A DNA stretch of 64,000 nucleotides from Apodemus sylvaticus (Eukaryota > Chordata > Mammalia > Rodentia > Muridae), in NCBI RefSeq assembly GCF_947179515.1, contig NC_067474.1:89285824-89349823 (forward strand), in the 5' to 3' direction. Shown here piece by piece: positions 10,595 to 23,097 of this stretch. How positions within the stretch are numbered: the first letter of the stretch is position 1; each line of letters begins with the position of its first letter. The notes under the pieces were generated by a model that saw nothing but the letters and a program-made list of their open reading frames with translations, had not been told where the DNA came from and did not search any database. The position numbers were made by a program, and so were the translations under genes.

Positions 10595-13500
10595 ATGACA
10601 GGAAGTAATAATCAATATTCCCTAATATCTCTTAACATCAATGGTCTCAATTCCCCAATAAAAAGGCATAGACTAACAGACTGGATAAGGCAACAGGACC
10701 CTACAATTTGCTGTATACAGGAGACACACCTCAGTGTCAAAGATAAAAACTACCTCAGAGTAAAAGGCTGGAACACAATCTTAGAAGCCAATGGTCACAG
10801 GAAACGAGCAGGAGTAGCCATTCTAATATCAGATAAAATTGACTTTCAACCTAAAGTCATCAAAAGAGACACAGAAGGACATTTCTTGCTGGTCAAAGGA
10901 AAAATCCACCAAGAAGAAGTTCAAATTCTGAACATCTATGCGCCAAATGCAAGGGCACCCTCATTCGTAAAAGAAACCTTACTAAAGCTCAAAGCACACA
11001 TTGCACCTAACACAATAATTGTGGGGGACTTCAACACTCCACTTTCCTCAATGGACCGATCGGGAAAACAGAAACTAAACAGGGACACAGTAAAACTAAT
11101 TGAAGCTTTGGATCAATTGGATTTGACTGATATTTATAGAACATTTCACCCTAAAGCAAAAGAATATACCTTTTTCTCAGCACCTCATGGTACCTTCCCC
11201 AAAATCGACCATATAATTGGACACAAGGCAGACCTCAACAAATATAAGAAGATCGAACTAATCCCATGCCTCCTATCAGATCACTATGGAGTAAAAGTGA
11301 TCTTCAATAGCAACAAAAACAACAGAAAACCCACATACACGTGGAAACTGAACAATATTCTACTCAATGATACCTTGGTCAAGGAAGAAATAAAGAAAGA
11401 AATTAAAGACTTTTTAGAACACAATGAAAATGAAAACACAACATACCCAAATCTATGGGACACAATGAAAGCAGTGCTAAGAGGAAAACTCATAGCCCTG
11501 AGTGCCTCCAAAAAGAAAATGGAGAGGGCACACATTACCAGCTTAATGACACACCTGAAAGCCCAGGAACAAAAAGAAGCTATTTCACCCAGGAGGAGTA
11601 GAAGGCAGGAAATCATCAAACTCAGGGCTGAAATCAACCAAGTAGAAACAAAGAGAACCATACAAAAAATCAACAAAACCAGGAGCTGGTACTTTGAGAA
11701 AATCAACAAGATAAATAAACCCTTAGCCAGACTGACCAAAGGGCACAGAGAAAGTATCCAAATTAACAAACTTAGAAATGAAAAGGGAGATATAACAACA
11801 GAAACTGAGGAAATCCAAAAAATCATCAGATCTTACTACAAGAGCCTGTACTCAACACAACTGGAGAATCTGGAGGAAATGGACAATTTCCTTGACAGAT
11901 ACCAAATACCAAAATTAAATCAGGACCAACTAGACCATCTAAACAGTCCCATAATGTCTAAAGAAATAGGAGTCAAAGAAAGTCTTCCAACCAAAAAAAG
12001 CACAGGACCAGATGGTTTCAGTGCAGAATTCTATCAGACCTTCAAAGAAGAGTTAACACCAATACTCTTCAAACTGTTCCACAAAATAGAAACAGAAGGA
12101 ACACTACCCAATTCCTTCTACGAAGCCACAATTACGCTGATACCAAAGCCACACAAAGATCCAACAAAGAAAGAGAACTTCAGACCAATTTCCCTTATGA
12201 ACATCGATGCAAAAATACTCAATAATATTCTGGCCAACCGAATCCAAGAACACATCAAAACGATCATCCACCATGATCAAGTAGGCTTTATCCCGGGAAT
12301 GCAGGGTTGGTTCAATATACGGAAATCCATCAATGCAATCCACTACATAAACAAACTCAAAGAACAAAACCACATGGTCATTTCATTGGATGCTGAAAAA
12401 GCATTTGACAAAATTCAGCATCCTTTCATGCTTAAAGTCTTGGAGAGAACAGGAATTCAAGGCCCATACCTAAACATAGTAAAAGCAATATACAGCAAAC
12501 CGGTAGCCAGCATCAAACTAAATGGAGAGAAACTTGAAGCAATCCCACTGAAATCAGGGACCAGACAAGGCTGCCCCCTTTCTCCTTATCTTTTCAATAT
12601 TGTACTTGAGGTACTAGCTCGGGCAATTCGACAACATAAGGAGGTCAAAGGGATACAAATTGGAAAGGAAGAAGTCAAACTTTCATTATTTGCAGACGAC
12701 ATGATAGTCTACCTAAGTGACCCAAAAAACTCCACTAGAGAGCTCCTACAGCTGATAAACAACTTCAGCAAAGTGGCAGGTTATAAAATCAACACAAGCA
12801 AATCAGTGGCCTTCCTATACTCAAAGGATAAGCAGGCTGAGAAAGAAATTAGGGAAATGACCCCCTTCACAATAGCCACAAACAATATAAAGTATCTTGG
12901 GGTGACTCTTACCAAACATGTGAAAGAACTGTATGACAAGAACTTCAAGACTCTGAAGAAGGAAATGGAAGAAGACCTCAAAAAATGGGAAAACCTCCCA
13001 TGCTCATGGATCGGTAGAATCAATATAGTTAAAATGGCCATTTTGCCAAAAGCAATATACAGATTCAATGCAATACCCATCAAAATCCCAACTCAATTCT
13101 TCACAGAGTTAGAAATAGCAATTATCAAATTCATCTGGAACAACAAAAAACCCAGGATAGCTAAAACTATTCTCAGCAACAAAAGAAAATCTGGGGGAAT
13201 CAGTATCCCTGACCTCAGGCAATACTACAGAGCAATAGTGTTAAAAACTGCATGGTATTGGTACAGTGACAGGCAGGAGGATCAATGGAACAGGATTGAA
13301 GATCCAGGAATGAACCCACACACCTATGGCCACTTGATCCTCAACAAAGAGGCTGAAAACATCCAATGGAAAAAAGATAGCCTTTTCAACAAATGGTGCT
13401 GGTTCAACTGGAGGGCAGCATGCAGAAGAATGCGAATTGATCCATCCTTGTCTCCTTGTACTAAGCTCAAATCCAAATGGATCAAGGACCTCCACATAAA

Positions 13501-14415
13501 GCCAGACACTCTGAAGCTAATAGAAAAGAAACTGGGGAAGACCCTTGAGTACATTGGTACAGGGAGAACGTTTCTGAACAGAACACCAATAGCGTATGCT
13601 CTAAGAGCAAGAATTGACAAATGGGACCATATAAAATTACAAAGTTTCTGTAAGGCAAAGGACACCATCAAGAGGACAAATCGGCAACCAACAAATTGGG
13701 AAAAGATCTTCACCAATCCTACATCAGATAGAGGGCTAATATCCAATATATATAAAGAACTCAAAAAGTTAGACTCCAGAAAACCGAACAACCCTATTAA
13801 AAAATGGGGTACAGAGTTAAACAAAGAATTCACACCTGAAGAACTCGGATGGCGGAGAAGCATCTTAAAAAATGCTCAACTTCATTAGTCATTAGGGAAA
13901 TGCAAATCAAAACAACCCTGAGATTTCATCTTACACCAGTCAGAATGGCTAAGATTAAAAATTCAGGAGACAGCAGGTGTTGGAGAGGGTGTGGAGAAAG
14001 AGGAACACTCCTCCACTGCTGGTGGGGCTGCAAATTGGTACAACCACTCTGGAAATCAGTCTGGCGGTTCCTCCGAAAACTGGGCACCTCACTTCCAGAA
14101 GATCCTGCTATACCACTCCTGGGCATATACCCAGAGGATTCCCCACCATGTAATAAGGATACATGCTCTACTATGTTCATAGCAGCCCTATTTATAATTG
14201 CCAGATGCTGGAAAGAACCCAGGTATCCCTCAACAGAAGAGTGGATACAAAAAATGTGGTATATCTACACAATGGAGTACTATTCAGCCATTAGAAACAA
14301 TGAATTCATGAAATTCTTAGGCAAATGGATGGAGCTAGAGAACATCATACTAAGTGAGGTAACCCAGACTCAAAAGGTGAATCATGGTATGCACTCACTA
14401 ATAAGTGGATATTAA
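10595..14415 (+). pseudogene. L1 ORF2 (endonuclease and reverse transcriptase), one frameshift near the C-terminus
   Basis: ORF2p nicks target DNA and primes reverse transcription from it. The first frame is open for 1097 codons (10595-13888). The apurinic-type endonuclease occupies residues 1-239 with all expected catalytic positions: N14, E43, D145 (GDFN), D205 (KIDH) and H230 (SDHYG). The reverse transcriptase spans roughly residues 450-800, with STGPDGF, RQGCPLSP and FADD at residues 699-702 (12689-12700). A single-base loss near 13848, about codon 1084, shifts the frame. The rest continues in the next frame to the stop at 14413-14415, including the C-terminal C-x3-C-x7-H-x4-C motif near 13978-14031. 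The span equals about 1273 codons, the usual length. The truncated product keeps endonuclease and RT but lacks the Cys-rich C-terminus. Confidence 0.96.
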
Positions 14416-14668
14416 CCTAGAAAACTGGAATTCCCAAAACATAATCCACACATCAAATGAGGTACAAGGAGAAAGGAGGACTGGCCCCTGGTTATGGAGA
14501 GACTCAGTGAAACAGTATTCGGCAAAACCAGAACAGGGAAGTGGGAAGGGGTGGGTGGGAGGACAGGGAAAGAGAAGGGGACCTAAGGGACTTTCGGGGA
14601 GTGGGGGGGCTAGAAAAGGGGAAATCATTTGAAATGTAAATAAATTATATCGAATAAAAAAAAAGAAA
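14416..14668 (+). other. L1 3' UTR with G-rich polypurine tract and poly(A)
   Basis: After the ORF2 stop come 'aacctagaaaactgg', then a G-rich purine stretch at 14531-14630 with several runs of three to seven G, then AATAAA at 14653-14658 and the A tail. The G-rich tract is typical of L1 3' UTRs and can form quadruplex structures. Confidence 0.92.
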
Positions 14669-14679
14669 AAAAATTGGAC
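14669..14679. repeat. Target-site duplication, right copy (L1)
   Basis: An exact match to 7874-7884 that merges with the end of the poly(A) tail. Confidence 0.85.
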
Positions 14680-15029
14680 ATCACAGAAACAATTTTCCCA
14701 AGCAAATGATGCTAAGTTAGCAAGACAATTGTCAATGGGCTGAAGAGAATGATACATATTTGACTTGTACTTGTTGAATGAAGAGAGAGGAAGGCAAAGT
14801 AGGTATCTTAACTATGCTAAGAAATAGGAAATGTAATGAGACTCGAGAAGAAAACTCATATTATTTGAACACTGATACAACATATTTGATCAACAACACT
14901 AGGGTCAAAGGTACTAGTTTATTTATTTATTACTAAATAGAATTTATAAATACTTGAAATGCTAGTCTTTATAAACTATAAATTTTTCAAATTTCTTTCA
15001 GCTTATGGAAAATCATCCTGAGCACTCTC
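14680..15029. other. Unique A+T-rich DNA
   Basis: Right flank of the L1; nothing recognised. Confidence 0.5.
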
Positions 15030-15150
15030 ATAGAGGAAGGGAGAAGGGGAAGCAAAGGGGAATGGGTGTTTTTGGAGAGGAAACTGGGAAGGGGGATAAG
15101 ATTTGAAATGTAAATAAATAAAATAACCCATAAAAATAATCCTTGTATAT
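15030..15150 (+). mobile_element. L1 3' UTR terminal fragment
   Basis: 'gggaaggggaataagattt'-like purine text (here 'gggggataagatttgaaatg') followed by 'taaataaataaaataacccataaaa' marks the last ~120 bases of a murid L1 3' UTR. It is 5'-truncated. Confidence 0.7.
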
Positions 15151-16051
15151 TAAAAATCAAATAATATTTAAATAATAGCAATACACTAATCTGTTGGTAT
15201 CCATAGGGAACTTTCTGCAGGACATCTGTATAACCAAACTTTTGAACTATTATAAACTCTAATAAGTAAACTCTCATGCAAGTAATTGATATTCTCTTCA
15301 ATACTTTATATCATCTCCAGCTTATTATTGTACCTAAGATAGTGCAAATCAGTGTCAATAGATTATAAAAATATCTCCTATATCCTAACAAACCTCTAGT
15401 TAACACAGCAGAGTTAATAATATACCATGAAGTCACCTAAGGTTTAACCTACTATGTAATCAGCCTATTTGTTTAAATTGCCTTTAACAGAACAATGTAA
15501 CAATCAATTTTGCTTACCATGGATCTCCCATGTCAACTTTTGAATTCCAAGCTAATATGAAGCTGCAATCTTAACTTATGTCCACTTCCATGATTCTGTC
15601 CCAGAGACCAATGTGTGTGTATATTTTTATGTGTTCTATTTTATTTTGAAATCAAGAAATGGATTGAAAAGAAACCAATAAAGCAAATATCCACCATAAA
15701 TGCTGGAAGCAGCATTTAACTTTTTGATATTGCTTCTTTGTTATCTGTATCCCTTGGGGTTAGTTGAAGTCAGTGACTTAATCCCTTTTAAAATTCTGTT
15801 AAATTCTCCTGTAAAATGTCCCCCCACTCTTTCCTGTATGGTGCTTTTACATTTGTTCTCCAAATACAGAACAAAGCTCTATATTTGCTCTATATTTTTA
15901 TAAGCTTTTTCTTAGAGATATTCATATACAGAGACACAAGTACAGACATATTCACCAGGTAATATTCAGATTGGCAATATTCAGACACATATAACAGACA
16001 AATTACAGACAAGAGTTGATAGAAGGCATAGGAAAAGAGGAGTCAACATTC
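15151..16051. other. Unique A+T-rich DNA
   Basis: No recognised repeat or gene. The 67-codon frame at 15700-15903 is unsupported. Confidence 0.5.
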
Positions 16052-16081
16052 TTTATTGTGATATATATATATCACAATAAA
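16052..16081. repeat. Perfect 30-bp A+T-rich palindrome
   Basis: TTTATTGTGATATAT followed directly by its exact reverse complement; no spacer. Confidence 0.95.
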
Positions 16082-16130
16082 CTACTGCTCTCATTCTTCC
16101 TGACTGTGATGCACTGTTCTGCTTTGCTGC

Positions 16131-16133
<3 letters not shown>

Positions 16134-16171
<38 letters not shown>
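16134..16171. repeat. (CA)n microsatellite
   Basis: An uninterrupted AC run of about 19 units, followed by CTCA repeats. Confidence 0.98.
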
Positions 16172-16175
<4 letters not shown>

Positions 16176-16339
16176 TCACTCAAATGCTATACATGCTTAA
16201 TACATGTGAAAAAACTTTTTGGATATTTTTCATCTGTGGTTGGTTGAATCCAAGGACATAAAACCCATTACAAGAAATCCAAACAGTTTATTATTTGCAA
16301 ATAAAACTTTGTATTTTAACCATAATTTATTATGGATTT

Positions 16340-16766
16340 GTGCTGACCAATTTTATATCAACTTAAAACAGGCAAGAATCATCTGAGAGAATGGAACATT
16401 AATTGAGAAAATGCTTCCATAAGATAGGGCTTCAGTCAGCCTGTAGAGAATTTTATAAATCAGTTATTGATGGAGGAGGGCCCAGTTTATTGTAGTTGAT
16501 ACTATTCTTGGGCTGGTAGTCGTAGCTTCTATTAGAAAGTAGAGTGGGAAAGCTACAAGGATCGAGCTAGTAATCAGCACCACTCCAGCACCTGATGACC
16601 TCTACATCAGATACTATCTCCAGGTTTCTGCTCCGTTTGAGTTCTGGTCTTGACTTCCTATAATGAACAGTGATGTGGAAGTGTAAGCATAATAAATGTT
16701 TCCCTCCCCCTGTTGCTTTTGATATTGGTGCTTCGACACAACAATAGAAAACCCAACTAAGACAGT
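16340..16766 (+). mobile_element. URR1-type rodent hAT DNA transposon remnant
   Basis: Near full-length by memory. It has the head 'accaattttatatcaactt', 'attgagaaaatgcttccataagat', 'gttgatactattcttgggctgg', 'gtttgagttctggtcttgacttcc', 'aagtgtaagcataataaatg', and the tail 'caatagaaaacccaactaagaca'. This order is the URR1 consensus order. It is non-autonomous and carries no transposase. Confidence 0.75.
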
Positions 16767-16854
16767 AAATATATTATTGGCATTTGCCCTAAATTCCTGA
16801 CACAAGCTTTTTAAAATTCTTGGATTTCATGGAGATACTTTGAAGTAAACTTAT

Positions 16855-17213
16855 CTTAGTTACTTTCTCTGGTGTTGTGATAAAATGCCATTTCAAAGCA
16901 TCTTAAGGACAAAGTGTTTATTTTAGCTCACAGAAAGGTCTACTCCATTATGGTACAATTAGGGGAGCAAGAGCCTAAAGCAGCTGGCCACATTGCATTC
17001 ACATTTGGATAGAATGAGAATAGTGAATCCTTGTGCTGAACTAAGCTTCTCATTTTTGTACAGTTCACAATCTCAGCACAGGTCATAGTGTAATCCACAG
17101 AAGTATTGTTTTCCCACCTCAGTTAACCCACTATGATAATTCCTAATAGGCATGCTCATGTCTATCTTCCAAGTAACTCTAGATCTCATTAGGCTGAGGA
17201 ATAAAATCACCCA
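16855..17213 (-). mobile_element. URR1-like hAT remnant, antisense
   Basis: 'tgttgtgataaaatgcc', 'aaagtgtttattttagctcaca', 'cagctggccacattgcattcaca', 'cccacctcagttaaccca' and 'aactctagatctcat' follow the reverse-complement order of a URR-type element. It lies opposite to the copy ending 90 bases upstream. Confidence 0.6.
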
Positions 17214-17666
17214 TTGCAAACTGAGTTTATACTACTGAGGGAAAGGTTAAGGCAGGATTGCTTCAAAATGAGGCTCTTTTTCAGAAAGCCAGAGATTAGA
17301 GAATTGATACAGGAGAAAGAAGGTAGAATAATAAAGATTAATTTCAGAAATTATTAAACCAGATTCTATAAGCTATCTGGTTAGTGCACATGTGAAGCAC
17401 TGGGGATTGACACAAACAGGAACAAGATGGAAGTGATTCTTGGCCCCAACCTCATGCTAAGCACCTCTCCCATATTTGTTCCTAGGTACAGCCCTTTCAG
17501 TACAGCAGAGAACACATGATTCTACATGTGAAATATGTAAATAAAGTGTGGCTTATATGTGATCTCTATCAATAGTTCAGAGGAAATGATTTGAAGGAAA
17601 AAATCTTTTATTCCCTGTGTTAATTAGTTGTACTTGAGTGCATGCCCATGCGTACTCATGCAAGTG
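17214..17666. other. Unique DNA
   Basis: Nothing recognised. Confidence 0.45.

Positions 17667-17726
<60 letters not shown>
17667..17726. repeat. (CA)n microsatellite
   Basis: About 30 CA units with one CAAA interruption. Confidence 0.98.
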
Positions 17727-17728
<2 letters not shown>

Positions 17729-17938
17729 TCTATCACCTTAACACTGGCCAAACACCTGTTCAAGTGAGAATAGAATCATTCTAGCTTTACCTGCTCAACT
17801 TACTTGGATGAGAAAGTAGAAACATACACTCTCATAAATTACTACCTTCTTCTAGAAGGAGATCTCAGACACAGTGAGGATTGTACCGGCAGAGCCTCAG
17901 GCAATGGGGTCATTAATAAGAGAGAAATGACTTATGTT

Positions 17939-17990
17939 CTGTGTGTGTGTGTGTGTATGTGTGTGTGTATGTATGTGAGTGTGTATGTAT
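17939..17990. repeat. Interrupted (GT)n microsatellite
   Basis: GT run with TATG interruptions. Confidence 0.95.
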
Positions 17991-19979
17991 TTATATAGAC
18001 AAACCATAAATTGTACTTTACATATTTGTAAAAAGAAATTATATAACTGTTATTAAACCACAAAAACTTTGTAAATATTGCTTAATACATTTAAATAATT
18101 GACTTTGATGAGCAGTAATCCTCCATGTAATGGGTCTACTGAGGCATATATGCTTGGTTTTCTGTTTTTTCTAGGTAACGGTTCTACTTGTTATTTCTGT
18201 GAAAGGCTACAGAATACTTCATTTTGTGCTGCTCTAGCCTGAATCCTTCCTCATCATTCTTCTTGTTCGCCCTCATTTTACCCGTCTTTGTCTGTGAAAC
18301 TGGTGGCACAGTGTAATGTGTGCTTGTCAAAGGTCTAGCTCCACTTTTCATAATGTCATTCTCTTTACGTTTCTACTTCACATTTAAAACAAACATATTG
18401 TTCCTGCAATAAAGCTTTTTATCTGTAAGCTATTGTACAGTATAAAAGCATTTTTCTGTAGAAAAAATACCAGGAGAGCCTTTTGTCTGCTAAGCTGAAA
18501 AACTAAATTCCTCAGCACATAAAGTGCATTATGCTCCTCTTTGGATTTATACCATGGAAAGGAGAGTTGAGATGGTGGCCAACAGAAAACATTAAAAATT
18601 AACTTAGGAATTGTGGGACCTTCCAGGCATTCTAGCACTCAAACTGATGGTAGTGTCTCACATTCAAGCCATCATCTACCTAGCCAAGTCCTGAAATAAT
18701 CAAATAAATAAGCTTGTGAAAAATCAACAAGTGTCTCTCTATTCCATGCTATAAGAATTAACAAGCGTTGTACCAGTATCAAAGGATTATAGTATTTGAA
18801 CCCTTTCTTTAGAGCTTGTGAAACCCACCTACCTCATATGTAAATTTAATACAGGGTTGCTAAATACAACAACTTCATTCCAGTGAAGCTCATAATTAGA
18901 GTTTCTTATCCACTGTGTCAAGGTTATTATGTGGTAAAATACAGACTTCACACCATATTATGAGGTTATTGTACTAAAGCACAGTTTTAACTGAACACAT
19001 GATGTGAAGTGCTTTTTGTATGTCACTTCGTCTTCACAATTCCATTTATGTAGTTTTAAACACCTGGTATTACTTCCATTTTCTCTCAAATGGCCCTCAC
19101 CATGATGTACAAGACCAGGTCCTTTCCAAATCAAGGCCTGACACAAATACTATCTCTTCTTGGAACCATTCTAGCTCTTCTAAGAAGTCACCACTACTCA
19201 TCTTCCTGTGGTATGTAATCCATCTTTGGTGACAGAGACATATTCTGGACCTGTGGAATTATAGTCAAGGAGAGCATTTCAATTCTTGCCAACCCTCATG
19301 GCAATTTTGTACACATTGAAAGTTGAGAATGAATGATTAGCATACATTTTATTGGCATATTGGCCTAAATGCTGATGGCTGAGTCAATTTTAAAAATATA
19401 CTGTCATGGCAAAATCTTAAAAGTCTATTCATTATAGCTTATAATATTATTTTAACCATCCTCTGTTTTTCTTGTTTTCTTCTAGCATGCTTCAATGTCT
19501 CTACCCATCTCCCCCTTACCCTTACCCTATCCCTCTTTCTAGAATTGTGTAGATTGATCTGATTGTTTAGAATCAGTTTCTAGTTTTTAAATTCTGCATT
19601 TTTGTGTATATGAGTAGACCTCCATTTCACTCTCATTCTTGTTTCTGTCACAAATGAGCAGCCTCAGTCAGTCCTTTACCAGAGGCTTTGCATGAAGGCG
19701 CTGTCTTACACAGACCTCATCTCTGTGAAAAGGTGATCTGGCCTTAAAAGGAAGGAATTGAATATTCTTTTAAATGTCAGCCTTCATAGACATGAAATAA
19801 CTGTACTTTTAACTTTTTGAATTTTTTTTATGAATTAGGAGAAATTAGAATTAAAAGCACACTTTTTAAAAAAAAATCCCTCTAAATATTTAGTTTGAGC
19901 TATTAGTTGAATGAAGACTAAAAACCATACAAGATAAATTATTTTTAGTGTAACTGTTTTGCTTTGTAACTTCTCTTCA
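17991..19979. other. Unique A+T-rich DNA
   Basis: No repeat or gene identified. Open frames up to 84 codons (minus 18384-18638) have no family signature. Confidence 0.5.
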
Positions 19980-20510
19980 CCACAGAGAAGGCATTTAGGC
20001 ATGGTATGCTAGAGCATCATTGCGAGGATCAGAAGGTCAAAGGACAGATTTGCTTTGATTCATTGTTGCAAATCCTTCAGTCCACATTCCTGGAGTCTCT
20101 CGAATGTGGGTCCAGGCTGAGGTAGTATATCATCATAGTGTGGAGAAATCTGCTTACCTCATGGAAGACAGTATGCAGAGACCAGAAGAAACCACACACT
20201 AGGTGCACTCAGCACCTTCATAACCACTTCTTTTAGCTATTAGACCGTTTTAAAGCTATGTCAGAGCTTCTGAACTTTCTGCCATCTCCCAAAACAGTGC
20301 CCACTTCTGGAGACCAGGCGAATCGCACTTGTGTCTTGAAGGACATTTCCTATTCAAATCATAACAGTTGACAACGATGCTGAACTGACATTTACTCTGC
20401 TTTGAATTAACATTCTAAAATTCACCCTGAAATGTAATTGCCACTGTAGCAGTGTTGGAGTGCAAGCCTTTAAGAAGTGATTAAGAAATGAAGATGTTTC
20501 CCTCACAAGT
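19980..20510. repeat. Possible ancient LTR (MaLR-like) remnants
   Basis: The stretch 20240-20370 ('cccaaaacagtgcccacttctgg', 'ggacatttcctattcaaatcat' in part) and 20420-20490 ('gtagcagtgttggagtgcaagcctttaagaagtgatta' in parts) resemble mammalian MaLR-type LTR text. Family and orientation are not secure. Confidence 0.35.
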
Positions 20511-21480
20511 TAATTTATGTTAAGCCAGGAATGAATAAATTAATACGGGGATTTTTTTCTCCTCTCTACTCCCCTCTCCGCTCTCTTTCTTTATGATATG
20601 ATGCAGCAAAAAGATTCACAAGCTGAAACGCTAGAGAACTTCCCAGCCTCCATCAGTATAGACCAAATTGTAGTATATTGCTTATGATTAGTCCAGTTTG
20701 TAGTATGCTTTTACCGGATTAGAAAATGAAGGAAGACAACATGTAAAACAACAGTATGCTATAAGATCAAATGCACTGGCCAAAATACAAAGAGGGGAAG
20801 CCCATCTTTTCCTCTTTACTGCATTGTTGTCTTGACCCATTCTGTTCTCGTCCTAATAGAGCTCGCTGACCCCAGAGCTGGGGCAGCCCATCTGTGAAGG
20901 AGTACAGGTGCTGCTTGAATGCTGTGCATGTAAATACTAATGCATGTCCTACTTCACTGGCATGGGAGCAAAGCTCTGGAGGGTGTAAGTCAGTCAGTTG
21001 GACCTCACACTGTTATAATTGGGTCAGAGGGGGGACACAAACATTCTGCCACTAGCCATGCTTCTCAAAGCCTCTGATTTGAACACATACCCCCAACTGA
21101 CCAAAGGTTAACATTTCTGACATGACATGTTGTCCACTCCACAGCAGGTGGAGCTGATTTTCATTTTTCTTTCGTTTATTTAAAGACTTTCTAATTTATG
21201 CTAAACCCGAAACATGATTTGCATTTCAATATTAGAAAATTATGCCTACCTCATGGATTAACTAGGAAGCTTTAAAGGACTTTGCCTTGTGGGAAAGGGA
21301 ATTTTAAAAACAGCAAAATTAAAGGAATAAGCAAATCACCAAATCAGAAATAAAAATAAAAATAGAAACATGCATATTACTGGCTGAAGAAGCAAAACAA
21401 AACAACAAAACTAGAACCTAATATGTTTTATTTCCTTTTATATTTCTATGACACTATCCTGTTTTAATATCATTTAGTGA
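20511..21480. other. Unique non-coding DNA
   Basis: Less A+T-rich than its surroundings at 20800-21060. No gene or repeat recognised; conservation with other mammals could not be tested. Confidence 0.4.
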
Positions 21481-21689
21481 TTATATATCTTCCATGTTTC
21501 CACCTGTTGTCATCATCATCTTAAATATGACCTCTGTCAAAGGGTTTTCCGTCTCCGAAAGAGTTGTAACCCACAGGGTAAGAACGACTGCTCTATCATA
21601 TCTTTTGGCTTTTATTGATAAATATTTGACAGTGCAGCAAAGGCCTGTGGCAAGGTCAGCACGTGAGGGGGTGTCTAGCCAGTGCGAAG

Positions 21690-23097
21690 GTCAGCTAGGT
21701 CACAAGGCCTCTACACCGTTAGTGGGACCTCAGTGAAGAACCTGACAATGAAGCTGAAGTGGTGCAGACTCAGAAGAACAAGGCTACAAAACATTATCTT
21801 GGGCTGTTTAAGGTTCGCCTTGCAGAGGATGAAGAGAACTCCAAAAGGTGGCCATAGTGGTAGGCCAGGAGAAGGCTTTGAGAGAGTCATGATAGGCATT
21901 GCTCAAATTGGATTTGTGGGTTTCCATCTGTTGGGTAGTCAACTCTGCTAAATAAACTAGCAGGAGTGAAGTCTCAAGTGGTAGCCTGTGAATTCACGGC
22001 TTTGACCACTGTGTCTGATGTCATCAGCTATAAAGGTGCCAAGATTGGTCAATAATATCTAGTTTGGTCAGGTATTATTGAAGATGTCAAAAATGGAAAG
22101 GGCAGAGGTCACCAAGCCATTGTAGTGGGTTGAACATGGAATTCCATCTTGATTATTCTGGCTGTCCTAAAACACTTGACACATAATATAACTGAAGATG
22201 AGTTGGAAGACTTTGGGATTCCCTTGAAGAGTAAATATCCCAACATTGGCTTTAAGAAGAAAGACAATGGAGGCATTAGTCACACAGACACTTGCCCTCA
22301 GAGTGAACTAGATGCTTGAAATAGCAAAGAACATTTTGGCTGAATACAATATTCATAATGTTGACATGAGTTTTTATAATGATCCCATTGCAAAATGACC
22401 TCGTTGATGTGGTAGAAGGAAACAAAGTTTATATTTCTTGTGTCTATGTACTAAATAAGATTGTTCAGATCTCCACTGAGGAATTGAATATTATCTATAA
22501 GGTGTCTCACTGCAAACACATTGCTATCACAACTAGAGCTTTGATGACCTTTTGGAGAAGTTCAGGAATTATTTCAAACTAGTAAAAAATTATACTAAAC
22601 TTTATGGTCAGTTAGAGAGAGTACATCAATAGTGGTGCTACCTTACTCTTAAACCATAAATATTTCTGCATGAAGATTCACCAAAAATCTTATCAAAAAT
22701 TTAAATATGTTTTGGTCTATGGTCTCACTGTGAAACATAATTCTCAGACTGTGGGAAAGAGCATACATTGGAAGAAGAAGATGTCCTCAGATTGTGAAAA
22801 GTGAAATCCTGTTTTGCATCTGATGGTTAGTCACAGCAGTTTTCCTTATGGTCAAGTACCCTCTTCATCTCCTTCTGTCCTTGGCAAACACTGAACTGGG
22901 GTATAAGAATGGATACAGAGACTTCCAAACTGGAACATCTCTTTGTAGCTGAGGCTTACCTAAAATTCCTTATTGATTGTCCTCCATCTCCCAAGGCCTG
23001 ATCTTAGCAGTATATGCCTGTAACACCTCAGGAATATCACCTTTCTTACCTTGCTGTAATTTCTATTAAACCGTATTTAAAAAACAAAACAAAACAG
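21690..23097 (+). pseudogene. Drg1-ps: Processed pseudogene of Drg1 (developmentally regulated GTP-binding protein 1)
   Basis: DRG1 is a cytosolic translation-associated GTPase of about 367 residues. Here its coding sequence is present without introns from about 21718 to the stop at 22802-22804, nearly the full coding length. Matching segments in order include TQKNKA, FVGF at the P-loop (shifted out of frame there), YKGAKI, the KGRG-containing switch region, CPQSELDAE-like text, VLNKI (the NKxD guanine-specificity region, D changed), IYKVSHC and the C-terminal LEEEDV-like end. The start codon is lost (GTT at 21718). Many stops and several frameshifts break it. A 3' UTR with ATTAAA (23065-23070) and an A-rich tail (about 23077-23095) mark L1-mediated retroposition. 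No functional protein is expected. Confidence 0.88.

Larger units (their letters stand above)
7885..14668 (+). mobile_element. Nearly full-length rat-type L1 (LINE-1) retrotransposon
   Basis: All parts are in order: G+C-rich 5' UTR with tandem units, ORF1, a short inter-ORF spacer, ORF2, a G-rich polypurine 3' UTR, AATAAA and a poly(A) tail. Exact 11-bp target-site duplications flank it. The number of disabling changes is small: two frameshifts and one stop in ORF1, and one frameshift in ORF2. That implies a fairly young insertion that is now non-autonomous. The 3' end ('ggggaaatcatttgaaatg', then AATAAA) and the ORFs resemble rat L1 more than mouse L1, from memory. Confidence 0.97.

Noticed and set aside
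11284..13863. Several 84-180-codon frames antisense to L1 ORF2
   Set aside because: They are shadows of the A-rich sense ORF2, leucine/serine/phenylalanine-rich with no family signature.
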